A stretch of 64,000 nucleotides of DNA from Tenacibaculum jejuense (lineage in GTDB: Bacteria; Bacteroidota; Bacteroidia; Flavobacteriales; Flavobacteriaceae): contig NZ_LT899436.1 in the NCBI RefSeq assembly GCF_900198195.1, positions 1,157,501 to 1,221,500 of the forward strand, in the 5' to 3' direction. Position numbers and translations under genes: made by a program. Position 1 is the stretch's first letter. Every line of letters begins with the position of its first letter. Shown here one piece after another: positions 55,533 through 64,000 of the stretch. The notes below the pieces were generated by a model. The model searched no databases. It had not been told where the DNA came from and saw only the letters and a program-made list of their open reading frames with translations.

Positions 55533-56671
55533 TGAAAAACGTATTAATAACTGGTGGGGCTGGTTTTATAGGAAGTAATTTGGCTATAAAACTTATATCG
55601 AAAGATTATAATGTTACAGTTTTAGATAATTTATCACCACAGATACATGGAGAGAATCCAGAAGAAACTTCTCCGTTGTATAATCGTATAAAAGATAAAG
55701 TTCGTTTCATTAATGGAGACGTCTCTAATAAGAAAGATTGGGAAAAAGCTTTAATAGATCAAGATATTGTTGTGCATTTTGCTGCTGAAACTGGTACTGG
55801 ACAATCTATGTATGAAATAAATCATTACAATGAAGTTAATATTATGGGAACTTCGATAATGTTAGATTTATTAACAAATAGTAAATCTTATTCTGTAAAA
55901 AAAATTATTATAGCATCTTCTAGATCTATTTATGGTGAAGGAAAATATGAAAGCTCTAAGCACGGAATAGTATATCCTAAAGAAAGAGATGAGAGGGATA
56001 TGTTAAAAGGAGATTTTAATGTTAAGTGTCCATATAGTAATGAAAATGTAAAGTTATTACCAACAGATGAAGAGAGTAAAATACATCCTTCTTCTATTTA
56101 TGGAATAACCAAGCAAGTACAAGAACAAATGTGTATGGTTGTAGGTAAATCTATTGGAGTTCCAGTAGTAGCATTTAGATATCAAAATGTATATGGTCCA
56201 GGGCAATCATTATCAAATCCTTACACAGGAATTTTATCAATTTTTTCTACAAGAATAAAAAACGGAAATAATATTAATGTTTTTGAAGATGGACAAGAGA
56301 GTCGAGATTTTGTTTATATAGATGATGTTGTTGATGCAACAATTTTAGGCATTGAAAAACAAGAAGCTAATTTTAATGTTTTTAATGTGGGGTCAGGAAA
56401 AAGAACAAGTGTAGTTACCGTAGCAAAAACCTTGAGGAGAAATTATAATAGTAAAACAGAAATAAAAGTATCTGGGAACTTTAGATTAGGTGATATTAGA
56501 GATAATTATGCTGATTTGACTAAGATAGAGAAGTTATTGAACTTTACACCAAAGATAAGCTTTGAAGAGGGTATATCTAGATTTACAAATTGGGTAAATC
56601 AACAAGATATAAAAAATGATAAATTTGATGAATCTATTCGAGAAATGAAAGAAAAAGGGTTGTTAAAGTAG
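55532..56671 (+). CDS. dTDP-L-rhamnose 4-epimerase-like SDR
   Basis: 379 aa from the ATG at 55532, which overlaps the preceding TAA (TAATG); an ATG at 55517 also exists. Extended SDR with ITGGAGFIGSNLA, the SSRSIYGEGKY segment, the CP-containing loop and PTDEESKIHPSSIYGITK with catalytic Tyr/Lys, features I associate with dTDP-L-rhamnose 4-epimerases that give dTDP-6-deoxy-L-talose. The rfb genes at 58535-61876 would supply its substrate. Confidence 0.75.
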   Translation: MKNVLITGGAGFIGSNLAIKLISKDYNVTVLDNLSPQIHGENPEETSPLYNRIKDKVRFINGDVSNKKDWEKALIDQDIVVHFAAETGTGQSMYEINHYNEVNIMGTSIMLDLLTNSKSYSVKKIIIASSRSIYGEGKYESSKHGIVYPKERDERDMLKGDFNVKCPYSNENVKLLPTDEESKIHPSSIYGITKQVQEQMCMVVGKSIGVPVVAFRYQNVYGPGQSLSNPYTGILSIFSTRIKNGNNINVFEDGQESRDFVYIDDVVDATILGIEKQEANFNVFNVGSGKRTSVVTVAKTLRRNYNSKTEIKVSGNFRLGDIRDNYADLTKIEKLLNFTPKISFEEGISRFTNWVNQQDIKNDKFDESIREMKEKGLLK

Positions 56672-56677
56672 TATTTT

Positions 56678-57691
56678 ATGTTTAATAATAAAAAAATTCT
56701 TTTTTTTTCAGTTAAACTATTTTCCATTGAAAATAAAATAGAAAATAAATTAAGCTCTCTAGGTGCTATAGTAGATTATTATGATGAAAGACCTTCAAAT
56801 AGTATCTTAGTAAAAGGATTAATTAGGCTTAAACGAGATTTATATAAAAGGAGAATAGATAATTATTATCGAAAAATATTATATGAGATAAAAGATAAAG
56901 AATATGATTTTTTATTCTTGATAAAAGGTGAGGTTATACCTGAGTTTTTTTTAAAAAAATTTTGTGAATCTAACCCAAGTGCTAAAAGAATTTTTTACAC
57001 ATGGGATTCTTTTAATAACAATAATAATTCTAAGAAGATACTTAAATACTTTCAGTCAAAAATAACATTTGATTCATATGACGCAAAGCAATTTGGTTTA
57101 GATTTACAACCTTTGTTTTTCTTTGACTCATTTAAAGGTATAAAGAAAATAAATAATTTTAAACATCACTTACTTTTTATAGGAACGGCTCATTCTGATA
57201 GGTACATTTTGGCTAACAAAATAGTTGATTGGTGTAATGATAAAGAATTATCTTCTTACACTTTTTTTTATTTGCAGGGAAGGATTGTATATTTTTTTAA
57301 AAGAATTTTTGACTCTACTTTTAAATATTTTGATTACAAAAAATTAAGTTTTAAGAGTTTAACAGAACAGGATATAATAGATTTATATAAAGATTCTAAT
57401 GTAATCCTTGACATTAATCACCCCTCTCAAAAAGGGTTAACAATGAGAACTCTGGAGGCTGTTGGAGCAAGAAAAAAAATAATTACAACTAACCCAGAAA
57501 TTAAGAAATATATCTTTTATAATGAAAATAATATATTGGTTATAGATAGGAATAATATTGTCTTAAATGAAGACTTTTTTACAGGTCCTTATCAAGACAT
57601 ACCAGAACAAATTTACGATGCATTGTCCATAGAAGGATGGCTTAAAAGTATTTTTTTTAAGAATCAAATTGAAAAATGGATAGTTGAATGA
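56678..57691 (+). CDS. Glycosyltransferase, GT-B type
   Basis: 337 aa soluble protein. The C-terminal part has a GT-B donor-binding pattern (LIDLYKDSNVILDINH followed by QKGLTMRTLEAVGARKKIIT), as in CgeB/capsule-type glycosyltransferases. The N-terminal half is Lys- and Asn-rich and divergent. The acceptor and donor are unknown. Its stop overlaps the next ATG (ATGA). Confidence 0.7.
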   Translation: MFNNKKILFFSVKLFSIENKIENKLSSLGAIVDYYDERPSNSILVKGLIRLKRDLYKRRIDNYYRKILYEIKDKEYDFLFLIKGEVIPEFFLKKFCESNPSAKRIFYTWDSFNNNNNSKKILKYFQSKITFDSYDAKQFGLDLQPLFFFDSFKGIKKINNFKHHLLFIGTAHSDRYILANKIVDWCNDKELSSYTFFYLQGRIVYFFKRIFDSTFKYFDYKKLSFKSLTEQDIIDLYKDSNVILDINHPSQKGLTMRTLEAVGARKKIITTNPEIKKYIFYNENNILVIDRNNIVLNEDFFTGPYQDIPEQIYDALSIEGWLKSIFFKNQIEKWIVE

Positions 57692-58533
57692 GAAATGTAA
57701 TGGTTACTGGAGCTTCAGGATATGTAGGGAAAAATTTTATTGAAAGTTATTCGTCAAATTACAATTTATTTACTTTCTCCTTACTGAAAAATTCTATAGA
57801 AAGCCTAGAATTACAAAATATAGATGTAATTCTTCATTGTGCTGCCTTAGTTCATAAATCGAAAGTTAAAAATGCAGAGTATAAAAAGGTAAACGTTAAC
57901 TATCCATATAATTTAGCAAAAAAAGCTAAGTCACAAGGAGTGAAACAATTTGTTTTTATTAGTAGTATAGCAATCTATGGAAATAAATCGTTGATTAACT
58001 ATAAAACTGAAAAAAAACCAAATAATGAATACGGACTTAGTAAATTGCAAGCAGAAGAATTACTTGAATCGTTAAATGATGAAACTTTTGTAGTTAGTAT
58101 TGTTAGACCTCCAATGGTCTATGGTAAAAATGCACCTGGTAACATAAATAGGTTATTAAGTTTAATTAAAAGAACACCAATTTTACCTTTTAAAGGAATT
58201 AAGAATAAAAGAAATTTTGTTTATATCCAGAATCTATTACAAGGAATTAATCATATTATTGAGAATAAAATAGAAGGAGATTTTTTGATTTGTGATGATG
58301 AAAGTATAAGTACAACAGATTTAATCATTAATTTATCAAAAGTAATTAATAAAAGGGTAATACTGATAAGGATTCCTTTTTTTAATTTTGTCCTGAGAAC
58401 TTTTAAACCAATTTTGTATGATAAATTATATAGTGACTTAATAATTGATAATACAAAGACTAATAATATATTAAAGTATAAAACACCATATTCGTTATTT
58501 GATGGTTTAAAAAGTATTAGTAAAATTAAATAA
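57688..58533 (+). CDS. NAD-dependent sugar 4-reductase/epimerase (WbpV/FnlB-like)
   Basis: 281 aa SDR with [14 protein letters not shown] at the N-terminus, FISSIAIYG, and Tyr/Lys in [12 protein letters not shown]. The shorter length and [14 protein letters not shown] resemble enzymes that reduce UDP-4-keto-6-deoxy-GlcNAc, giving QuiNAc- or FucNAc-type sugars. Such sugars are common first residues for PglC-like transferases such as the one at 61892. Confidence 0.7.
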   Translation: MRNVMVTGASGYVGKNFIESYSSNYNLFTFSLLKNSIESLELQNIDVILHCAALVHKSKVKNAEYKKVNVNYPYNLAKKAKSQGVKQFVFISSIAIYGNKSLINYKTEKKPNNEYGLSKLQAEELLESLNDETFVVSIVRPPMVYGKNAPGNINRLLSLIKRTPILPFKGIKNKRNFVYIQNLLQGINHIIENKIEGDFLICDDESISTTDLIINLSKVINKRVILIRIPFFNFVLRTFKPILYDKLYSDLIIDNTKTNNILKYKTPYSLFDGLKSISKIK

Positions 58534-58534
58534 A

Positions 58535-59410
58535 ATGAAAGGAATTATTTTAGCTGGAGGAAGTGGTACTCGTTTATATCCAATTACCAAAGGAGTTTCA
58601 AAACAATTATTACCAATTTATGATAAACCGATGATTTACTATCCATTATCGGTTTTAATGTTGTCAGGAATAAAAGAAGTTTTAATTATTTCCACACCTC
58701 ATGATTTACCAAATTTTGAAAAATTATTAGGAAACGGAAAGGATCTTGGTATAAAATTAAGTTATAAAGAGCAACCTTCTCCAGATGGATTAGCACAAGC
58801 TTTTATTATTGGTGAAGAATTTATTGGGGATGATAATGTATGTATGATTTTAGGAGATAATATTTTTTATGGTCATGGTTTGGTGGAAATGCTAGGAAAT
58901 GCTAGGAAGAATGTAGAACAAGAAAAAAAGGCAACTGTTTTTGGTTATTATGTTAAAGACCCGGAGCGTTATGGTGTTGCTGAGTTTGATGATAATGGAA
59001 ATGTAATTTCGATAGAGGAAAAACCAAAACAACCAAAATCCAATTACGCAGTAGTAGGTTTGTATTATTTTCCAAATAATGTAGTTAAGAAAGCTAAAGA
59101 AGTAAAACCTTCAGATAGAGGAGAACTTGAAATTACCTCACTTAATCAAACTTATCTTGAAGAGAATGATTTGAAAGTAGAATTAATGGGTAGAGGTTTT
59201 GCATGGTTAGATACAGGGACCCATGATTCTTTAATGGAAGCAGGTCAATTTATAGAAACAATTGAAAAAAGACAAGGATTAAAAGTAGCTTGTTTAGAAG
59301 AAATAGCTCTTTATATGGGCTATATTACTAAAGAAGAAGTTGAAAAATTAGCTCAACCTTTGAAGAAAAATAATTATGGTCAATACTTATTAAATTTAGT
59401 TAAAGAATAA
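58535..59410 (+). CDS. rfbA: Glucose-1-phosphate thymidylyltransferase
   Basis: 291 aa, first step of dTDP-L-rhamnose synthesis. It has [20 protein letters not shown] at the N-terminus, [32 protein letters not shown], and [14 protein letters not shown]. The stop overlaps the rfbC start by one base. Confidence 0.96.
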   Translation: MKGIILAGGSGTRLYPITKGVSKQLLPIYDKPMIYYPLSVLMLSGIKEVLIISTPHDLPNFEKLLGNGKDLGIKLSYKEQPSPDGLAQAFIIGEEFIGDDNVCMILGDNIFYGHGLVEMLGNARKNVEQEKKATVFGYYVKDPERYGVAEFDDNGNVISIEEKPKQPKSNYAVVGLYYFPNNVVKKAKEVKPSDRGELEITSLNQTYLEENDLKVELMGRGFAWLDTGTHDSLMEAGQFIETIEKRQGLKVACLEEIALYMGYITKEEVEKLAQPLKKNNYGQYLLNLVKE

Positions 59411-59966
59411 TGATGAATTTTATAAAAACAAAAATACCTGATTTAATGATTATAGAACCCAAAGTTTTTGGAGATCAAAGAGGGTATTTTTTTGAGTCAT
59501 TTAATGTGAAGCAATTTGAAGAGCATATCTTCAAAGTAGATTTTGTTCAAGACAACGAGTCAAGATCTTCAAAAGGAGTTTTAAGAGGTTTACATTTTCA
59601 GAAACCACCATATGAACAAGCAAAACTGGTAAGATGTGTTAAGGGAAGTGTATTAGATGTGGCTGTAGATATTAGGAGAGGTTCTCCTACTTTTGGAGCG
59701 TATGAAGCTGTAGAACTATCTGAAGACAATAAAAGACAATTATTTGTCCAAGAGGATTTGCTCATGGCTTTGTTGTTCTGTCCGAAAGTGCAATATTTTC
59801 TTATAAAGTTGATAATTGGTATGCTCCTGAACTTGATAGTGGTATAATATGGAATGATGTAGATTTGAAGATTGATTGGAAGATTAAAGATGAAAATATA
59901 ACTCTATCAGATAAAGATAAAAAATTACAATCCTTTAAAGATTTAAAAAGCCCTTTCATATATTAA
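59410..59966 (+). pseudogene. rfbC: dTDP-4-dehydrorhamnose 3,5-epimerase, interrupted by a one-base deletion
   Basis: The first 112 or so residues are a normal RfbC (FGDQRGYFFESFN, QDNESRSSKGVLRGLHFQKP, with catalytic His in GLHF). The frame breaks at about 59748. There the expected VPRGFAHGF is read as VQEDLLMAL because one base is missing before CCA, and a stop follows at 59845. The +2 frame from 59748 to the stop at 59964-59966 encodes the rest of the family C-terminus (PRGFAHGFVVLSESAIFSYK and on). The single lesion could be a recent mutation or a sequence error. Confidence 0.88.
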
Positions 59967-59967
59967 C

Positions 59968-60825
59968 ATGAATGTATTAGTAACAGGATCATCGGGACAA
60001 TTAGGATCAGAAATTAAAGTGCTTTCAAAAAAACACATATACAGACATGTTTTTTTCTTTGAAAACACTTCAGGATTAGACATAACTGACCTATCTTCTG
60101 TAAAAGATTATTTTAAACAAAACGATATCAATGCTGTAATAAATTGTGCAGCTTATACAGCTGTTGATAAAGCAGAATCGGAGCAAGAGCTTGCAAGAAA
60201 AGTAAATGCGGATGGAGTAAGAAACTTATTAGAAGCATTAAATGAAAGAGGTAGATTTATTCATATTTCAACAGATTATGTTTTTAATGGAGAAAGTTAT
60301 ATTCCTTACAAAGAAACTGACAAAGTTGACCCATTAGGGACTTATGGGAAAACAAAAAGAGAAGGGGAAGAGTATTTTCTTAATTCTAACACAAAAGGTT
60401 TTATTATAAGAACCTCTTGGGTGTATTCTAGTTTTGGGAATAATTTTGTCAAGACTATGCTTCGTCTTGGTAAAGATAGAGAGAGTCTCGGTGTTATTTT
60501 TGATCAAATAGGATCACCTACATATGCAAGAGATCTCGCTAAGGTGTGTTTAACTTTCTTAGAACAAGATACTCCGAGTAAAACCGAAATTTATCATTAT
60601 TCTAATGAAGGAGTGGCTTCTTGGTATGACTTTGCTAAAAGTATTATGGAAATAGCTAATCTTAAATGCAATGTTAAACCGATAGAAACAAAAGATTATC
60701 CGACACCAGCTAAAAGGCCGAATTATTCATTTTTAAATAAAACAAAAATTAAAAAAGATTTAAACATAGAGATACCTCATTGGAGAGATTCGTTAAATGA
60801 ATGTATTAAAGAACTAGAAAAATAA
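59968..60825 (+). CDS. rfbD: dTDP-4-dehydrorhamnose reductase
   Basis: 285 aa SDR with VTGSSGQLGSEIKVL at the N-terminus, INCAAYTAVDKAESE, STDYVFNG and YGKTKREGEEY (catalytic Tyr/Lys). It is the last step to dTDP-L-rhamnose and starts one base after the end of the full rfbC reading frame. Confidence 0.95.
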   Translation: MNVLVTGSSGQLGSEIKVLSKKHIYRHVFFFENTSGLDITDLSSVKDYFKQNDINAVINCAAYTAVDKAESEQELARKVNADGVRNLLEALNERGRFIHISTDYVFNGESYIPYKETDKVDPLGTYGKTKREGEEYFLNSNTKGFIIRTSWVYSSFGNNFVKTMLRLGKDRESLGVIFDQIGSPTYARDLAKVCLTFLEQDTPSKTEIYHYSNEGVASWYDFAKSIMEIANLKCNVKPIETKDYPTPAKRPNYSFLNKTKIKKDLNIEIPHWRDSLNECIKELEK

Positions 60826-60829
60826 AAAG

Positions 60830-61876
60830 ATGAAAAATATATTAATTACTGGTGGAGCAGGTTTCATAGGATCCCATGTTGTGAGGTTATTTGTAAATAA
60901 ATATTCAAATTATAACATAATTAATTTAGATGCTCTTACTTATGCTGGAAATTTGGAAAATTTAAAAGATGTAGAATCAAAAGAAAATTATTTTTTTATT
61001 AAAGCAGATATTTGTGATCATGAAAAGATGGATTCTTTATTTAAAGAATATGAAATTGATGGTGTGATACATTTAGCAGCTGAATCTCATGTTGATCGAT
61101 CAATAAAGGACCCATTTTCTTTTGCTAAAACAAATGTTTTAGGAACTTTAAGTTTATTACAAGCAGCTAAGAATAACTGGAATAATTTTGAAAATAAATT
61201 ATTTTATCATGTTTCTACAGACGAAGTATATGGAAGTTTAAGTGAGCAAGGTTTTTTCACAGAAAATACATCTTATGATCCACATTCTCCTTACTCTGCT
61301 TCGAAAGCTTCTTCAGACCATTTTGTTAGAGCATTTCATGATACGTATGAATTACCAATAATTATATCAAATTGTTCAAACAATTATGGATCATATCAAT
61401 TCCCTGAGAAATTAATACCATTATTTATTAATAATATTTGTAATAATAAGCCTTTACCAGTATATGGAAAAGGAGAAAACATTCGTGATTGGTTATTTGT
61501 AAACGATCATGCAAGAGCTATAGATGTAATTTTCCATGAAGGGAAAAATGGAGACACATATAATATTGGAGGATTTAATGAATGGAAGAATATAGACTTA
61601 ATTAAAGTTTTAATTAAAACAGTGGATAGGTTACTAGGAAGATCCGAAGGAGAATCTGAAAAATTAATTACTTATATAAAGGACAGAGCAGGCCATGATT
61701 TTCGTTATGCAATAGATTCTTCAAAATTAAAAAATGAATTAGGTTGGGAACCTTCATTACAATTTGAAGAAGGTATAGAAAAAACAGTACAATGGTATTT
61801 AGATAATCAAGATTGGGTAAAAAAAATAACTAGTGGAGATTATCAAAATTACTATCAAGAGATGTATTCTAATTAA
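60830..61876 (+). CDS. rfbB: dTDP-glucose 4,6-dehydratase
   Basis: 348 aa extended SDR with ITGGAGFIGSHVV, LDALTYAGNLENL, AAESHVDRSI, STDEVYGSL and YSASKASSDH (catalytic Tyr/Lys). It is the second step of dTDP-L-rhamnose synthesis, so the set rfbA-C-D-B is present in this order. Confidence 0.96.
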   Translation: MKNILITGGAGFIGSHVVRLFVNKYSNYNIINLDALTYAGNLENLKDVESKENYFFIKADICDHEKMDSLFKEYEIDGVIHLAAESHVDRSIKDPFSFAKTNVLGTLSLLQAAKNNWNNFENKLFYHVSTDEVYGSLSEQGFFTENTSYDPHSPYSASKASSDHFVRAFHDTYELPIIISNCSNNYGSYQFPEKLIPLFINNICNNKPLPVYGKGENIRDWLFVNDHARAIDVIFHEGKNGDTYNIGGFNEWKNIDLIKVLIKTVDRLLGRSEGESEKLITYIKDRAGHDFRYAIDSSKLKNELGWEPSLQFEEGIEKTVQWYLDNQDWVKKITSGDYQNYYQEMYSN

Positions 61877-61891
61877 AATAGCCATATACTT

Positions 61892-62443
61892 ATGTTACGC
61901 CTTTTAGATTTCATATTCTCATTTTTCGGAATTTTATTTTTATGGCCAGTTGGTCTTATTGTTTATATCTTAGGATTGTTTGATACAGGTTCACCAATTT
62001 TTAAACAAAAAAGGGTTGGTAAACATCAAAAACCATTTACATTATTAAAGTTCAGAACTATGGGAGTGGATACAAAATCTGTAGCAACACATTTAGCAAA
62101 TAGTAGTTCTGTCACTAAGTTAGGAGCTTTTTTAAGAAAGTCAAAGCTTGATGAATTACCGCAGCTTCTTAATGTCTTAAAAGGAGACATGAGCTTAGTA
62201 GGTCCTAGGCCAAATCTATTCAATCAAGAAGAGTTAGTAAAAGAAAGAAGCGAAAGAGGTGTATATGATTTTTTACCAGGAATCACTGGACTTGCACAAA
62301 TCAATGAAATTGATATGTCTACACCAGAAAAATTAGCCAAAGTAGATGCACAAATGCTTCAAGAGTTAACTATAAAAAAATATTTTCACTATATTTTTGC
62401 TACTTTAGGGGGCAAAGGTTCAGGAGATCGAATTAAAGAATAA
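61892..62443 (+). CDS. PglC-like initiating phosphoglycosyl transferase
   Basis: 183 aa bacterial sugar transferase of the short monotopic type: an N-terminal hydrophobic membrane segment (about 3-33), QKRVGKHQKPFTLLKFRTM, the catalytic Asp-Glu pair in KSKLDELPQLLNVLKGDMS, and LVGPRP. It links a sugar-1-phosphate to undecaprenyl phosphate, starting the repeat unit. It is the last gene of the polysaccharide run. Confidence 0.9.
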   Translation: MLRLLDFIFSFFGILFLWPVGLIVYILGLFDTGSPIFKQKRVGKHQKPFTLLKFRTMGVDTKSVATHLANSSSVTKLGAFLRKSKLDELPQLLNVLKGDMSLVGPRPNLFNQEELVKERSERGVYDFLPGITGLAQINEIDMSTPEKLAKVDAQMLQELTIKKYFHYIFATLGGKGSGDRIKE

Positions 62444-62480
62444 ATAGCTGTTACAGTTATTTATAGGTTAAACATATCAA

Positions 62481-62518
62481 ACATCATCTAAAGCTGTAGC
62501 TTTAGATGATGTTTTTTT
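62481..62518 (+). terminator. Terminator of the polysaccharide operon
   Basis: ACATCATCTAAAGCT / AGCTTTAGATGATGT, an essentially perfect 15 bp stem followed by a T-run, 37 bases after the last gene. Confidence 0.9.
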
Positions 62519-62529
62519 ATCATAATTTT

Positions 62530-63330
62530 ATCTTCATTTTTGTTTTATTAAGAGTTTTTAAATAGTTGTATATAGCTGTTGATAGCAATACTATTTTTTA
62601 CATTCATACTAGTAGTATTGTATTCATAAAGAACTCTTGTTTTAAGATTCAATTAACTTGTTTAGATATTGTGTTTTGATAATAATCTTGATATATTACT
62701 ATAGTATTACAAACCTCTATATCAATGATGGATAAGTTCCTTGTTTGGATACATTCTATTTTTTTAGTAATATCTGGTTTTCTCAGTTGAGATTACTTTA
62801 AAAGTTTTATTCAAATAAATAACCTATAATTTTCTTAGAATATGTATTTGTAATTAGTGATAATACAAGGTTTTTACGATTTCCTAGATGAGGTAATATC
62901 TACTATTCACACTCTTTCTAGTCTATTTACATTTAAATTTTCAGTAAGATTCGAATGTTTTCTATAGCAATGATAAGAATTGGGTATGATATGGTAACTC
63001 TTTTACCGTTTTATAAATAATTAATTAGTTCGATAATAAAAAGTCCAATAAATTACTAGTAGAAGAGATACATTCTTTCTTTTGTAAAACAAATATATTA
63101 TTGGAGTTATTCTGAACTGAAAGTTATACTCCTTCTCTGCTAAATCAATAATATCGTTTTCTCCTCTGATATTGATACTTCAGCTTTGAATCCTGTGTCT
63201 AAGCTGAGCCTGTTTTGTTTATAATTTAATTCGTCTTTTCTACTTGGGAAACTACAGCTAATTTAAAGCCTAAATTGTAATCTCGTTGGGTACGCGTTTT
63301 CTTGGATCCTTTGTTATTCATAAAGTAAGT
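62530..63330 (-). pseudogene. Decayed IS3-family insertion sequence (orfA/orfB remnants)
   Basis: No intact ORF, but the minus strand holds broken transposase pieces in the right order. OrfA: 63226-63321 reads KKTRTQRDYNLGFKLAVVSQ, then a frameshift into ELNYKQ and AQLRHRIQ, and 63111-63164 reads ENDIIDLAEKEYNFQFR, with the middle deleted. OrfB: VDIT near 62890-62905, VLSLITNTYSKKIIGYLFE (62810-62866), NKELIHH*YRGL*YYSN (62698-62745, the HHSDRGxQYxS core) and VN*ILKQEFF (62628-62657). Stops and frameshifts show long inactivation. Terminal repeats and target duplication were not found. Confidence 0.85.
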
Positions 63331-63370
63331 CTATATTGTATCAACTTATTTCAAGAAGGAATAGTATAAA

Positions 63371-63400
63371 TAAAAAAAGGAGTTTCAAAGCTCCTTTTTT
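63371..63400 (-). terminator. Terminator of the minus-strand gene at the window end
   Basis: Read on the minus strand, AAAAAAAGGAG / CTCCTTTTTT stem with an 8-base loop and flanking T-run, two bases past the stop at 63403; the symmetry could also serve the + strand. Confidence 0.75.
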
Positions 63401-63402
63401 AT

Positions 63403-64000
63403 TTATTTAATTCTTTCTAAGGTTAGATCTGGATTATATTTTACAATAAATAATCCTTTATTGTAGATGCTACCAAAGAGTTTTTTGTCAAACTCAAATT
63501 TGTTTTCTAAACGAATTGAAGCTCCTTGTTTATAAGTGTCTAAAAGCTTTTCTCCAGAAGCTAAACGCATTAAAACATCAAAAGTAATATCAAAACCACG
63601 AACAGCATATTCAGTTGGAATATCGTTATTCTTAGCTTTATAGCTATTTATAAACCTTTTCATATTTTGATCTTCATAGTTAGCATAGCTATCAGTTACA
63701 TATGTAAAACCAATTCGAGCCAAAGTATTATTATCTACACTTTCATATGATCTAGTGTTTTTCTCAATAGCAAAAACCTGTGCAGAAATACCTTCAGGTA
63801 GGACGATCATACTATTAATAGCGTTAGCAACAACATCTCGTTGATCTGTAGCTATAATAATCCAATTATGAGAATTAGGTTTCATTTTATCTGTAAAACG
63901 TTCTTTTTTGATAAAGTTGTCTTCAGGTTTTAAAACAAAAACATTTTCAATAGAATCGTTACTTTTTAATATCTGAGTAATTTCTTTAGATTGAGCATCA
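63403..64000 (-). CDS. Periplasmic-binding-protein-like protein, C-terminal part (5' end outside window)
   Basis: The reading frame is open from the stop at 63403 to the window edge, about 198 aa, so the Met at 63885 is internal. The visible part has the alternating alpha/beta pattern of type I periplasmic binding proteins (NWIIIATDQRDVVANAINSM, FTYVTDSYANYEDQNMKRFI, YAVRGFDITFDVLMRLASGE). Flavobacterial proteins with this C-terminal domain often carry N-terminal LysM domains, but the N-terminus is not visible here. Confidence 0.7.
   Translation of the reverse strand, partial: DAQSKEITQILKSNDSIENVFVLKPEDNFIKKERFTDKMKPNSHNWIIIATDQRDVVANAINSMIVLPEGISAQVFAIEKNTRSYESVDNNTLARIGFTYVTDSYANYEDQNMKRFINSYKAKNNDIPTEYAVRGFDITFDVLMRLASGEKLLDTYKQGASIRLENKFEFDKKLFGSIYNKGLFIVKYNPDLTLERIK

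Noticed and set aside
35848..62443. Possible conjugative element or prophage
   Set aside because: No integrase, relaxase or structural phage genes are present; every recognisable gene fits glycan synthesis.
62950..62957. ATTCGAAT resembling the tRNA-Val T-loop as an attachment-site duplicate
   Set aside because: Only eight bases of self-complementary sequence, inside the IS relic, with no wider match to the tRNA 3' end.
62444..63402. Possible non-coding RNA or hypothetical small genes in the long gap
   Set aside because: The sequence is better explained as decayed IS3 transposase frames on the minus strand.

Overview
The window is a low-GC stretch of chromosome from a member of the Bacteroidota, most likely a marine Flavobacteriaceae. 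The reasons are the AT-rich codon use, promoters of the Bacteroidota type (TTG, a 17-23 base gap, then TAnnTTTG) with no Shine-Dalgarno sequences, many lipoproteins with short signal peptides, the flavobacterial form of TonB/ExbB/ExbD, and a NhaD-type sodium/proton antiporter. I cannot name the species from the sequence.

Layout. 1-922: 3' end of an rRNA operon (23S, 5S, terminator). 1214-11846: storage and overflow carbon metabolism on the + strand, namely glgA-glgC-glgB, a GH31 alpha-glucosidase, then pta and ackA, with a REP-like inverted element between the last two. 11981-13859: an alpha/beta hydrolase, an ECF sigma factor and a small membrane protein forming a tight cassette, with an ECF-like promoter in front. 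14364-21695: mostly minus-strand genes, namely a GH47 mannosidase-like lipoprotein, a KatG that appears to be an exported lipoprotein, a divergent OxyR-like regulator, a class V aminotransferase and a PI-PLC-like lipoprotein. 21883-30752: housekeeping and signalling genes (truA, an acetyltransferase, a small beta-barrel protein, a GAF histidine kinase, acyl-CoA dehydrogenase, anmK, glutamate dehydrogenase, nhaD). 31011-35497: an orphan ParA-like ATPase with a C-terminal extension, exbB-exbD-tonB, and folC. 35567-35735: two tandem tRNA-Val(UAC) genes.

35848-62443 is a surface-polysaccharide locus of about 27 kb, all on the + strand and mostly with overlapping or closely spaced genes. It holds enzymes for several activated sugars: UDP-GlcNAc-derived uronic acids (WlbA/WlbB types, a 4-epimerase and a 6-dehydrogenase), UDP-glucuronate and UDP-galacturonate, a CMP-nonulosonic acid of the legionaminic type (dehydratase, LegC-type aminotransferase, NeuD-, NeuB- and NeuC-like enzymes, PtmE, CMP-synthetase, PtmF/PtmA-like oxidoreductases), dTDP-L-rhamnose with a probable dTDP-6-deoxy-L-talose branch, and a nucleotide-glycerol type cytidylyltransferase. 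Assembly genes are a Wzx flippase, a Wzy-like polymerase, two putative glycosyltransferases, and a PglC-like initiating phosphoglycosyl transferase. The locus fits Wzx/Wzy-dependent O-antigen or capsule synthesis. Its rfbC copy carries a one-base deletion.

The locus ends at a strong terminator. Beyond it, about 0.8 kb that looks empty is a heavily decayed IS3-family element on the minus strand, recognisable from several transposase motifs in broken frames. The window closes inside a minus-strand gene for a periplasmic-binding-protein-like product. I found no wholly unfamiliar multi-gene system. The least explained items are the orphan ParA beside the TonB genes, the hydrolase/ECF/membrane cassette, and the glycosyltransferase at 53724 next to the nonulosonic acid genes.
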